Part shown: one piece after another, positions 1 through 6,564 of the stretch
Layout of the letters: each line of letters starts with the position of its first letter
Position numbering within the stretch: position 1 is the stretch's first letter
Assembly: GCA_002441345.1 (NCBI GenBank)
Contig: DJVU01000005.1
Location: 1 to 7,613 of the forward strand
Source of the DNA: Bacteroidales bacterium UBA6248
GTDB lineage: Bacteria > Bacteroidota > Bacteroidia > Bacteroidales > Lentimicrobiaceae
Length of the DNA: 7,613 nt
Direction: 5' to 3'
Notes under the pieces: model-generated
Databases searched by the model: none
The model's input: only the letters and a program-made list of their open reading frames with translations
What the model was told of the DNA's origin: nothing
Translations under genes and position numbers: made by a program

Positions 1-8
1 CCATTTTG

Positions 9-82
9 CGATCCGGGCGGGATTCGAACCCACGACCCGCAGCTTAGAAGGCTGCTGCTCTATCCAACTGAGCTACCGGACC
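9..82 (-). tRNA. tRNA-Arg (anticodon UCU)
   Basis: Reading the minus strand, a full cloverleaf can be folded: a 7-bp acceptor stem (GGTCCGG with CCGGATC, one G-U pair), a D arm beginning AGCTC, an anticodon stem GCAGC/GCTGC around the loop CTTCTAA, and a T arm with loop TTCGAAT. Loop positions 34-36 are TCT, so the tRNA reads AGA (and probably AGG) arginine codons. The discriminator base is G, which fits arginine tRNAs. No CCA is encoded at the 3' end, so it must be added after transcription. The gene is divergent from the response regulator. The window ends 8 bases past its 3' end, so its downstream partner is unseen. Confidence 0.97.
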
Positions 83-186
83 TGACGGAATTTAAATGCC
101 GATTGGATCGGAATTTGTTGATTCCTGAATGTGGCTGCAAATTTAAACAATTTTCAGAATCGGATGTTAGCAATGGCAAAGTTACC

Positions 187-195
187 GGGGGGGGG
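187..195. repeat. G9 homopolymer tract in intergenic spacer
   Basis: Nine consecutive G residues are followed a few bases later by a run of eight T (200-207), in the AT-rich spacer between the divergent tRNA-Arg and the response regulator. The tract ends about 128 bases before the regulator start. Tracts of this length are prone to slippage. Whether it affects expression is unknown. No perfect TAnnTTTG promoter was found in this spacer; near misses with a 3-base gap lie at about 232-242 and 259-270. Confidence 0.6.
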
Positions 196-323
196 ATGAT
201 TTTTTTTAATAAATTATTATACCTGCCAGTTACTTTTTGGGAAAAGTGCCATAAACATTAGATTTTGATTGTGAAATGCTTTAATTTAGCGGTCCTCGGA
301 GAACTGCATAATATACGGGCACT

Positions 324-788
324 ATGAGAGAGCTACTTTTTACCGATTTTTCCGGTTCATCTGCAGGCAAAGTTTATAACTGGGCCGGGAAAACAATTTT
401 GATTGCAGAAGATACCGATTGCAGTTTTCTTTATCTGAAAACGATTCTTCGCAATACTTCAGCAACCATTCTCTGGGCCTCAACAGGTCAGGAGGCTATA
501 AACCTTGTTCGTGAGCACAGGGAAATCGATATTGTTCTGATGGATATAAACATGCCCGGTATCAGCGGCTTTGAAGCCACTGTCGGCATCCACAGCATAC
601 GCCCCGAACTGCCTGTTATTGCTCAGACCGCCTACGTGCACGACAACGAAGTGGAACTCTGCTTTTCCTCCGGATGCATTGATTACATCCCCAAACCAAT
701 CGATAAGAATATGCTTCTTGAAAAACTGGGTAAATTTCTTGGAGCCGGTGTTCCTAAACAGGCTGCAAAAGAAGCCCCGGGACATTAG
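324..788 (+). CDS. Stand-alone receiver-domain response regulator
   Basis: A 154-residue protein made of one CheY-like receiver domain (about residues 23-140) with short tails and no DNA-binding or enzymatic output domain. The key receiver residues are visible: acidic pair E29-D30 after the first beta strand (TILIAED), phospho-acceptor D74 in VLMDINMP, T102 in IAQTAY with aromatic Y104, and K124 in YIPKPID. The site should therefore be phosphorylatable, and all catalytic positions look intact. The sequence style (KTILIAED..., IAQTAY, PKPID) matches receivers attached to hybrid histidine kinases in Bacteroidota, so it may act as a phosphorelay intermediate or a single-domain regulator of a kinase encoded elsewhere. 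The start is fixed by an in-frame stop at 309-311 with no other ATG between. There is no clear Shine-Dalgarno. The gene stands alone, bounded by a divergent tRNA and a convergent galactanase. Confidence 0.92.
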   Translation: MRELLFTDFSGSSAGKVYNWAGKTILIAEDTDCSFLYLKTILRNTSATILWASTGQEAINLVREHREIDIVLMDINMPGISGFEATVGIHSIRPELPVIAQTAYVHDNEVELCFSSGCIDYIPKPIDKNMLLEKLGKFLGAGVPKQAAKEAPGH

Positions 789-811
789 ACAAAACCATAC
801 TCCTTCAGCAG

Positions 812-837
812 AAAGCGGTCTTATGGCCGCTTTTTTT
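812..837 (+). terminator. Intrinsic terminator between convergent genes
   Basis: A 9-bp stem (812-820 with 825-833, one G-U pair) closes a TTAT loop and runs into a T tract ending at 837. It starts 23 bases after the response regulator stop and is well placed to end that transcript. The T tract overlaps the stop codon of the convergent galactanase (836-838). In the opposite direction the hairpin is followed only by a short T-rich stretch, so bidirectional action is possible but weaker. Confidence 0.85.
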
Positions 838-1972
838 ATTTCAGGCCGTCAACACCCTTTACCGGCTCTTCCGCAAAGCAATCCAGAACCGGCAGCGCCC
901 GGAACGAAAAATCGTAAACGGCCATATTTTCCCAGGAGGATCCGTTGGCAGCCTGCGGGCCTTTGGATGCTACCCAGTCGGCTCCCCAGTAGGCAAATCC
1001 TGACAAACGGTCCGCCGCTGTCGAAATGCGCCGTATCTCCATCATAAAGCTGCGCTGTCCTTCCGGAGTAGCAGGATATTCAGGAAGAAGCTGATCCTGA
1101 AGTCCGATCACGTTGTTGGTCCAGTCGTTCCACTGCAGGGTGAACGGATACGCCGTTTCGGCAATCACCACCGGCTTCAGATATTCCCCTGCCAGTGCAC
1201 GCAAACCGGCCTCTGCTGCCGCCAAATCCCTGCCGTGCCAGAACGGATAATACGAAACCGCGCTAATGTCGTAATCCACACTCTGCAGCTGCCCGAAGAG
1301 CCAGCTGACGTTGTCGATCCCTGCCAGATGCAGCATTATCGCGGTACCGGGACTTTTGTCCCGTACAGCTTTCGATCCCGCCGTCAGCAGAGCCTTAAGA
1401 TTGGTCATGGACGATACTCTTCCTGCCGGCCAGAGCATTCCGGCATTTATCTCATTTCCGATTTGTATGTATTCCGGCTTCATAGCTTCCACGATGCGTG
1501 CGGTGTAATTGTATACACTGTCGGCCAGGTTCTGAAGGTCGAGCCCCTGCCAGGCCGCAGGCGTTTGCTGTTGCCCGGGATCGGCCCAGGTGTCGGAATA
1601 ATGCACCGTAATCCAGACGTTCAGGTCCAGTCCGTGTGCCCGCTCTGCCAGTGCCCGCACTTCGGCAAATCCCGAACGGGAAGACGCAGGCGTATGCCAC
1701 AAACGAATGCGAACCGTATTCATCCCCGCATGCTTCAGGGTAAGCAGCATATCTTCGGCAACATCCGAACGGTTGTAGAATACAATGCCGTCGTCTTCCA
1801 TCTCCGGAAGGAATGAGAGATCGGCGGCCCGGATGACTTCCTTCGCAGGTGCGGGATCGGGATTTTCTTTCTTTTCACCGCAGGAAGAGAGCATCAGGGG
1901 GGCAAATAACAGGATCGCCGCACCGCTTGTGCTGACAGTCCGGAGGATTTTGGCTGCGATTCGTCGGATCAT
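836..1972 (-). CDS. GH53 endo-beta-1,4-galactanase lipoprotein
   Basis: A 378-residue family GH53 glycoside hydrolase, expected to cut beta-1,4-galactan side chains of pectic rhamnogalacturonan I. The catalytic acid/base is E174 in IQIGNEINAG and the nucleophile is E272 in VVIAETAYP. Other family hallmarks are RIRLWHTP (88-95), HYSDTWADPG (124-133) and SYYPFWHG (240-247). The N-terminus is a lipoprotein signal peptide: basic IRRIAAKILR, a hydrophobic stretch, and lipobox LSSC with C31 as the acylated cysteine, so the enzyme is probably anchored in the outer membrane. The frame stays open upstream to a GTG at 2089, but I chose the ATG at 1972. It gives a normal signal peptide, and a promoter lies inside the extension, so the longer form would not be translated from it. 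Unusually for a Bacteroidota polysaccharide lyase or hydrolase, no SusC/SusD genes or carbohydrate sensor are adjacent. It lies 120 bases downstream of the permease, on the same strand. Confidence 0.93.
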   Translation of the reverse strand: MIRRIAAKILRTVSTSGAAILLFAPLMLSSCGEKKENPDPAPAKEVIRAADLSFLPEMEDDGIVFYNRSDVAEDMLLTLKHAGMNTVRIRLWHTPASSRSGFAEVRALAERAHGLDLNVWITVHYSDTWADPGQQQTPAAWQGLDLQNLADSVYNYTARIVEAMKPEYIQIGNEINAGMLWPAGRVSSMTNLKALLTAGSKAVRDKSPGTAIMLHLAGIDNVSWLFGQLQSVDYDISAVSYYPFWHGRDLAAAEAGLRALAGEYLKPVVIAETAYPFTLQWNDWTNNVIGLQDQLLPEYPATPEGQRSFMMEIRRISTAADRLSGFAYWGADWVASKGPQAANGSSWENMAVYDFSFRALPVLDCFAEEPVKGVDGLK

Positions 1973-1992
1973 ATTCAACAGATTGGGGAATA

Positions 1993-2026
1993 CAAACCTA
2001 AGATAATTTGTCGGATGGTTGACAAA
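1993..2026 (-). promoter_or_regulatory. Bacteroidota-type promoter of the galactanase gene
   Basis: On the minus strand a perfect -7 element TAGGTTTG (1993-2000) is preceded, after 22 bases, by a TTTG -33 element (2023-2026), matching the Bacteroidota consensus TTTG...TAnnTTTG. Transcription would start near 1985-1989, giving a leader of roughly 15 bases before the ATG at 1972. It lies between the permease stop and the galactanase, so the galactanase can be expressed on its own even if some permease readthrough occurs. Confidence 0.6.
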
Positions 2027-2092
2027 GACATCACTCAAACGCAGGTGTTTCGGCCGGTGATTTCTCTTCGGGCCCGATAATTTGTTCACTGC

Positions 2093-4516
2093 CTATTCGT
2101 ACCGCAATGAGATCGAAGGATTGATAAGTGCTGCAGACAAGGCCCTGTAGCTAACGGTGATAAGCGCCACAAGCAGGATAATCAGAAATCCGGTTACAAA
2201 AACTTCCGGTGAAAGATGAATGCGGTAGTGGTAGTTGTTGAGCCAGTTGTCGGCAACAAGGAACGTGAGCGGCACGGCGATCATCAGAGCCACACCCAGC
2301 AGTATAAGGATTTCGCGTACGATCAGATACCATATTTGTATGGCAGAGGCACCAAAGGTCTTGCGTATCCCTATTTCCCGCGTCCGCTGCTGTACGGTAT
2401 AGGATGAGAGCCCGTAAAGCCCGAGAGAGGCTATTAGAATAGCCATTATGGTAAAAGCGATGGCAAGGGTCGCGTTCTGCCGCTCGGCCCGGTACATCTG
2501 CTCAACGTTCTTGTCCATGAAAAACGACTGCATCGGACTGCCCGATGCAAATGCAAGCCAGGTTTTTTCTATCTCCTTAATAGTGGAAGCTGCGGCAGCC
2601 GGGGCATACCGTATGCTGTAATACCCCCATCGGAAATCGGTTGTCCGGAACATCATGATGTGCGGGGCAATTTCTGCACGTAACGACTCAAAATGAAAGT
2701 CCCTGACCACCCCGATTACCGGCGTAAGCACGGGTTCCCCCTCTTCGTTGCGGTCGGTGATGATCTTTGTTTCCAGGGGATTGCTGAGGTTAAACTTTCT
2801 TACGGCGCATTCGTTCAGCAGGCAGGCACGGCGGTCGGTTGTAACGGCTTCATCAAAAAACCGTCCCTGTTCAATGGCATGGCCGTAAACGTTAAGGTAA
2901 TCCGGATCCACCCAGTTGGTTTGCATCAGAAACGATTCGTCGGGCCGCCCCGAGATCAGGTAACCGTTGTTGTTGTTTCCGTGTCCGGGAACTGCGGTCG
3001 AAGCTGAAACGGCAACTACGCCGGGGATTTTCAGCAGGGCGGTTTTGAAAGCCTGTCCGTTGGTGCCCAGCGCCTGTGCTCTGCGGATGACCATCACATT
3101 CTCCTTGTCGAATCCAAGATCTTTATGGATCATAAAATGGATCTGTCTGAACATAATCAGAGTTCCTGCGATGAGTATAAGTGAAATGGAAAACTGCAGT
3201 ACTACCAGAATGCTGCGCAGACGTATGTTGTTGCGACCGGCCCGCATACGGCCTTTCAGTACCAGATAGGGATTAAAGGCCGACATGTAAAATGCCGGGT
3301 AACTGCCAGCCAGAAGTCCGGTTAAAAGAGCCAGCACAAGAAGGGAGGGTGTGTACCACCAGTGTTGCAGAAGATTCAGCGTCAGAGAGGTGCCAAGCAG
3401 GCTGTTGATGGATGGAAGAGCCATGGAAGTGATCATCAGGGCGATGAGCAGGGCGATGAGCGAAAGGATAATGGTTTCAGTAAGAAACTGAGCGATCAGC
3501 ATGCCCCTGGAAGAACCGGCTACTTTTTTTATGCCGATTTCCCTTGCTCTCCGGCCGGCCTGCGCTGTTGACAGGTTCATGAAATTGATGGCAGCGATCA
3601 GAATAATGAGCAGGGCGATGCTTCCAAAAATCCACAAATACTTTGGGTCGCTGGCCGGTTTCATCTCCTGTTCAATGGATGGATCAAGATGTATTTTTGA
3701 TAGCGGTTGAAGGAAGAGGTTGTAGCGGTTCCCCTGTTGTACAAACTCCTCGGTGGTAACCCCAAGGTAGCGTTTGAGTTCCGGACCCACATACGTAACG
3801 AGCATCTGATCGAAACGGGCATTCACGCTTTCGGGGTCTGCTTCCGGGTGCAGCATAACGTAGGTGCTGAAGCTGTTCGAAAGCCACTGGTTGTCGTTTG
3901 CCCGCCGGTTGGTCATAAACGAACCGATCATATTTGCCTGGATGTGTGAGTTTTCGGGAATGTCTTCGAAGATTCCGGTTATACGGTATCGTATGGTGTC
4001 GGTTCCGACAAGGATCATGCGGTTGACAGGGTCGGCGTCGCCGAAAATACGGCTGGCAGCGGTTGCGGAAAGAACCAGGGTATAACGTTCATTCAGAGCT
4101 GTTTTCGCGTTTCCGCGGATAAGGGGGATGCTGAAGAAATCGAAAAAGCTGGAATCGGCTTCAATAAAGTGTTCTTCGGTAAAGTAATTGTCGCCATCGC
4201 GGATAATGGTTTCGTTCCAGTTGTTGATCCGGACAAACGATTCCACTTCCGGAAATTCGGCTGTCATGGTCGGGCCTATGGGCGATGCAGTGGACGTAAC
4301 CTTAAGATCCTGTCCGCTGATACGTCCGCTCAGAATTACACGGTAAATCTGGTCTCCCTTCTCATGGAAGTTGTCGAAACTGAGTTCGTGCAGAATGAAC
4401 AAAAGGATTATGAGGCTGCATGCCATTCCGGTTGCAAGACCCAGAACGTTGATGAAAACGTACGATTTATGGCGTTTGAGGGCACGTACACTGTGCCGTA
4501 GAAGATCGCGAAACAT
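2093..4516 (-). CDS. FtsX/MacB-like ABC transporter permease
   Basis: An 807-residue membrane protein with the duplicated MacB layout: TM1 (about 19-42), a large periplasmic MacB_PCD-type domain (43-291), TM2-4 (293-314, 339-366, 389-410), TM5 (436-456), a second periplasmic domain (457-678), and TM6-8 (681-705, 728-755, 772-790). Each FtsX core carries the cytoplasmic coupling motif that meets the ATPase: REIGIKKVAG (325-334) and REIGIRKTFGA (713-723). The C-terminus NPSISLRYE is typical of this family in Bacteroidota, and the length is normal (about 790-810). Such permeases usually couple ATP hydrolysis to lipoprotein, peptide or antimicrobial handling across the envelope, but the substrate cannot be inferred here. 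No ATP-binding subunit is in the window. The frame extends to a GTG at 4597; the ATG at 4516 is preferred because MFRDLLRHSVRALKRHK is the usual family N-terminus. The galactanase follows on the same strand. Confidence 0.93.
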   Translation of the reverse strand: MFRDLLRHSVRALKRHKSYVFINVLGLATGMACSLIILLFILHELSFDNFHEKGDQIYRVILSGRISGQDLKVTSTASPIGPTMTAEFPEVESFVRINNWNETIIRDGDNYFTEEHFIEADSSFFDFFSIPLIRGNAKTALNERYTLVLSATAASRIFGDADPVNRMILVGTDTIRYRITGIFEDIPENSHIQANMIGSFMTNRRANDNQWLSNSFSTYVMLHPEADPESVNARFDQMLVTYVGPELKRYLGVTTEEFVQQGNRYNLFLQPLSKIHLDPSIEQEMKPASDPKYLWIFGSIALLIILIAAINFMNLSTAQAGRRAREIGIKKVAGSSRGMLIAQFLTETIILSLIALLIALMITSMALPSINSLLGTSLTLNLLQHWWYTPSLLVLALLTGLLAGSYPAFYMSAFNPYLVLKGRMRAGRNNIRLRSILVVLQFSISLILIAGTLIMFRQIHFMIHKDLGFDKENVMVIRRAQALGTNGQAFKTALLKIPGVVAVSASTAVPGHGNNNNGYLISGRPDESFLMQTNWVDPDYLNVYGHAIEQGRFFDEAVTTDRRACLLNECAVRKFNLSNPLETKIITDRNEEGEPVLTPVIGVVRDFHFESLRAEIAPHIMMFRTTDFRWGYYSIRYAPAAAASTIKEIEKTWLAFASGSPMQSFFMDKNVEQMYRAERQNATLAIAFTIMAILIASLGLYGLSSYTVQQRTREIGIRKTFGASAIQIWYLIVREILILLGVALMIAVPLTFLVADNWLNNYHYRIHLSPEVFVTGFLIILLVALITVSYRALSAALINPSISLRYE

Positions 4517-4636
4517 AATTCCGTGTTTGATGGAGACGGGAGTGATGAATTGCCTGGTTTTACTGTCCGATATTTCACTTTGACGCAGGAACCACACCTT
4601 AAGTTACACATAAACTTTTTATAATGAATCCGGATT

Positions 4637-4657
4637 GCGCCGAAGCCTTCGGGGTGC
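4637..4657 (-). other. Small hairpin in permease upstream region
   Basis: CCGAA (4640-4644) and TTCGG (4648-4652) pair around a 3-base GCC loop, with further partial pairing of the flanking GC-rich bases (GCG/GGTGC). No T tract follows on either strand, so it is not an obvious terminator. It would sit in the 5' leader of the permease transcript if transcription starts further upstream, about 120 bases before the ATG. It may be chance. Confidence 0.3.
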
Positions 4658-4816
4658 CTGTATTTACTGTAAAACTACATAAAAATATCAAATATTGGAA
4701 TACTATTACCAGACATATGAAAATGAATAATAACAGACAAAAATCTAAAACAGAAAAATTGCCTGATATTTGATGAAAAAAATTTAAATAATTGTTTGAT
4801 TTTGCTCAAAAAAAAA

Positions 4817-4848
4817 TTTGCATATTTCGGATTCATGACGTAGATTTA
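4817..4848 (+). promoter_or_regulatory. Candidate promoter of lipoprotein A (imperfect)
   Basis: TTTG (4817-4820), a 20-base spacer, then TAGATTTA (4841-4848), one mismatch from TAnnTTTG at the last base. If used, transcription would start near 4853 and leave a leader of about 265 bases containing the dyads at 4887-4959. No perfect -7 element was found closer to the start at 5118, so this is only the best candidate by eye. Confidence 0.3.
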
Positions 4849-4886
4849 GTGCATATTCTTCATGATTAGTAAGTTGTCAGGTATAA

Positions 4887-4959
4887 CCGGATAGGAGTCA
4901 CAATACGTTTAATTAGTGAAAGATAAACGTTATGGGGAGTGTTTATCGGTTTTATCCGG
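4887..4959 (+). promoter_or_regulatory. Nested inverted repeats, possible structured leader
   Basis: An outer pair CCGGATA (4887-4893) / TATCCGG (4953-4959), extendable inward by two G-U pairs and one A-U pair, encloses an inner pair ACGTTTA (4905-4911) / TAAACGT (4924-4930) with a 12-base loop. Together they could form a branched RNA leader upstream of lipoprotein A, or the inner dyad could be an operator. I do not recognise a known riboswitch or RNA family, and the similarity to any family was not testable. Confidence 0.3.
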
Positions 4960-5076
4960 GATTTGCCGGGGAGGGGAGTATCATCCGTTAATTTAAATGT
5001 ATGTTAACCGTTGCTCATGCTTAAAAGAGAGGAGGTGCAATTAGCAAAACAGAGCACAAAAAAAAAGGCCGGAATT

Positions 5077-5100
5077 ATTAACAAATTAACCACATTTTAA
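5077..5100 (+). repeat. Leader motif copy 1 (upstream of lipoprotein A)
   Basis: The stretch ATTAACAAATTAACC-CATTTTAA ends 17 bases before the lipoprotein A start. A near-identical stretch (6565-6592) precedes lipoprotein B, differing by a TT insertion and a few substitutions. Because the two genes are paralogues, this may simply be retained ancestral leader, but the flanking spacer is otherwise not similar, which hints at a shared translational or regulatory role. Confidence 0.45.
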
Positions 5101-5117
5101 CCCAAATTTTTAATGCC

Positions 5118-6074
5118 ATGAAAAAACTGAAAATTCTTGCCGGCCTGATGATGGCCGCAATGCTTTTTGCATCCTGTTCGAAGGAGCAACAGGATGCAAA
5201 CCCGGTACAGAAAGACTTAAATTTTAAGACAACGCCGGAATTACTGGCAGCTCAGTATCCCCTGTATGCCGGACAGGATATTTATGTGGGATACGTTGAG
5301 ATTAAACTTGAAGAAAGTACAGGTGAGCTGACGGTGTGCTATAAGATTACGGAATCAGGTTGGGTGCTGGAGGAAATTCATTTTGTCATTGGTGCCGAAT
5401 TGCCTGACAACATTTTCAATTCACAGGGTAATCCGGTCCCGGGTTCGTTCCCGTATATAAATGATGACCTTGGCGTAACGGAATATTGTTTTCTCATTCC
5501 TGCAGTTGAAGGCGTAGCTGATTGCGGTGATTCGTTTGTTGCCCTGGCACATGCTGCCGTCAAATATAATGACGATGAAGATATACAGACGGCATGGGGA
5601 TATACAGAAGTCCTCGAAACCAGTACCAGGTGGGCTTATCAAATTGTCGATCAAATTCTTTGTACGGACGATATGGAATGCTGGGCCGAAGAAACAGCCT
5701 GGGCTGCCGGAACAAGGTATGTGCCCAAGGGGAATTGGGCAACCTATACTGCATATGTTTCAGATGCTTCAGTGATACTCTATGCCGGTCAGACGTTTGA
5801 AGCTGGTATGGTGTCTTTTTCTGCGGTTTCAGATAATATGGTTACTGTTACTGTAAGTTTAAATACTGACTGGAGATTTCAGGATGTTCCGGAAAATGTA
5901 TATATTCAGGATTATGGATCCGCTCCTGCCGGTAACCCCAGTCCTGGTCTGTTTGCCTGGAAAGATTATGCAACTGGCAATGAATTTTCAGTGGATGTTC
6001 CGGCAAATAATTTTTATGGCATCCATGTCAACGTTGAGCAAAGGGTTGATTGCCCGCCTCCGCCAGCAGAATAG
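5118..6074 (+). CDS. Lipoprotein A with two AGQ-type beta-rich repeats
   Basis: A 318-residue predicted lipoprotein of unknown function. The signal peptide (MKKLKILAGLMMAAMLFASC) ends in lipobox FASC with acylated C20. Repeat 1 (about 48-150) has YPLYAGQDIYVGYVEI, W82 in SGWVLEEIHFVIG, and GNPVPGSFPY (104-113), followed by a tail with TAW (158-160), EETAWAAG (191-198) and NWATY (206-210). Repeat 2 (about 220-309) repeats the pattern: VILYAGQTFEAGMVSF, W252 in the same place, GNPSPGLF (272-279), and no tail. From memory, AGQ...VGTVTV...ETAWA...NWATY modules occur in secreted bacterial and archaeal surface proteins; I could not check this. Cysteines at 74, 124, 136, 182, 188 and 312 could form disulfides. 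The protein ends in a PPPP stretch. The downstream gene is a shorter paralogue. A terminator follows directly, so the two are separate transcripts. Function unknown; an extracellular binding or adhesive role is inference. Confidence 0.8.
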   Translation: MKKLKILAGLMMAAMLFASCSKEQQDANPVQKDLNFKTTPELLAAQYPLYAGQDIYVGYVEIKLEESTGELTVCYKITESGWVLEEIHFVIGAELPDNIFNSQGNPVPGSFPYINDDLGVTEYCFLIPAVEGVADCGDSFVALAHAAVKYNDDEDIQTAWGYTEVLETSTRWAYQIVDQILCTDDMECWAEETAWAAGTRYVPKGNWATYTAYVSDASVILYAGQTFEAGMVSFSAVSDNMVTVTVSLNTDWRFQDVPENVYIQDYGSAPAGNPSPGLFAWKDYATGNEFSVDVPANNFYGIHVNVEQRVDCPPPPAE

Positions 6075-6099
6075 ATGCTTACTGACTTAATGATCGAAA

Positions 6100-6128
6100 A
6101 AGGCTGCCCCTCCGGGCAGTCTTTTTTT
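6100..6128 (+). terminator. Intrinsic terminator of lipoprotein A
   Basis: A GC-rich stem (6100-6109 with 6114-6123, with one G-U pair) has a 4-base CTCC loop, and a T7 tract runs from 6122 to 6128. It starts 25 bases after the stop codon. It should separate the lipoprotein A transcript from lipoprotein B, which has its own promoter. Confidence 0.88.
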
Positions 6129-6221
6129 AATAGTTTAAGTAATTCAAGCTTTGAAAAACGGGTGATATTAACTATGGTTTAATATTTGAATTTATCCGTT
6201 GTTTGCCATGAATGGAGTTGT

Positions 6222-6239
6222 TTAACATTGTGGTGTTAA
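6222..6239. promoter_or_regulatory. Dyad TTAACA-N6-TGTTAA
   Basis: Perfect 6-base inverted repeat arms with a 6-base TTGTGG spacer, in AT-rich sequence about 100 bases after the lipoprotein A terminator. The shape would suit a dimeric regulator, but it lies about 290 bases before the lipoprotein B promoter, and short AT-rich dyads are common by chance. Confidence 0.2.
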
Positions 6240-6509
6240 TAAAATTTTAATTTTTACTTTCGTTTTATATTGGAATCGATTATCTTTCAGTAGTTTTCAG
6301 GATGTACCTGAGATGCCGGCTGTCCGCCCTGCTGCCTCTTCTGCTTTGCCCTCCCGTGTAAGAATTCAGGATAGCCGCCGTACCCGTTGGCCTCGCTCCC
6401 CGGCTTGTGTGCAGGGTGTTTTGCATGGCTTTACGGATGGTTTAACGGTCTGCCTGGTTTGTTTTGCTGTATCCGGCGATGGTTTGAATGTCGTTTTTTT
6501 ATACAATCG

Positions 6510-6539
6510 TTTTAAGCCTGATCCGGTTGCGTAGTTTTG
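6510..6539 (+). promoter_or_regulatory. Bacteroidota-type promoter of lipoprotein B
   Basis: A perfect -7 element TAGTTTTG (6532-6539) lies 57 bases before the start codon. The upstream element is weak (TTTT at 6510-6513, 18-base spacer). Transcription from near 6543-6546 would give a leader of about 50 bases that begins just before the shared leader motif at 6565-6592. Confidence 0.5.
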
Positions 6540-6564
6540 CGTTTGAGTGCCAGTGTATAGTCAT

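Larger units (their letters stand above)
4517..5117. other. Intergenic region between divergent permease and lipoprotein A
   Basis: About 600 bases with no convincing gene on either strand. The centre (about 4660-4860) is strongly AT-rich with A and T runs. Seen within it are a small dyad (4637-4657) on the permease side, and a candidate promoter (4817-4848), nested dyads (4887-4959), an isolated AGGAGGTG (5030-5037), an A9 run (5058-5066) and a TTAA-rich leader motif (5077-5100) on the lipoprotein side. No perfect CAAAnnTA complement was found for a permease promoter. Confidence 0.6.

Noticed and set aside
1..82. tRNA-Arg as an integration site for a mobile element
   Set aside because: Only 8 bases beyond the tRNA 3' end are visible, no repeat of the tRNA 3' end was found elsewhere in the window, and no integrase is present.
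480..785. 101-codon minus-strand frame opposite the response regulator
   Set aside because: It is antisense to an intact receiver domain and has no recognisable features of its own.
1235..1816. 193-codon plus-strand frame opposite the galactanase
   Set aside because: It lies entirely antisense to a well-supported GH53 gene with intact catalytic motifs; it is a shadow frame.
2027..2092. Terminator between permease and galactanase
   Set aside because: Short palindromes such as TCGGGCCCGA (2068-2077) are present, but none has a usable loop followed by a T tract on the minus strand.
4517..4597. N-terminal extension of the permease to a GTG at 4597
   Set aside because: The added 27 residues are hydrophilic and unlike the family, whose proteins normally begin close to the MFRDLLRHS segment at 4516.
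5017..5100. 27-codon frame starting MLKREEVQLAKQ before lipoprotein A
   Set aside because: There is no ribosome site at suitable spacing, the AGGAGGTG lies inside rather than before it, and half of its length is A-rich leader; it is more likely chance than a leader peptide.
6313..6534. 73-codon plus-strand frame starting MPAVRPAAS
   Set aside because: The peptide is rich in R, P, S and C with no domain or signal features, its stop overlaps the lipoprotein B promoter, and the same block is open in other frames.
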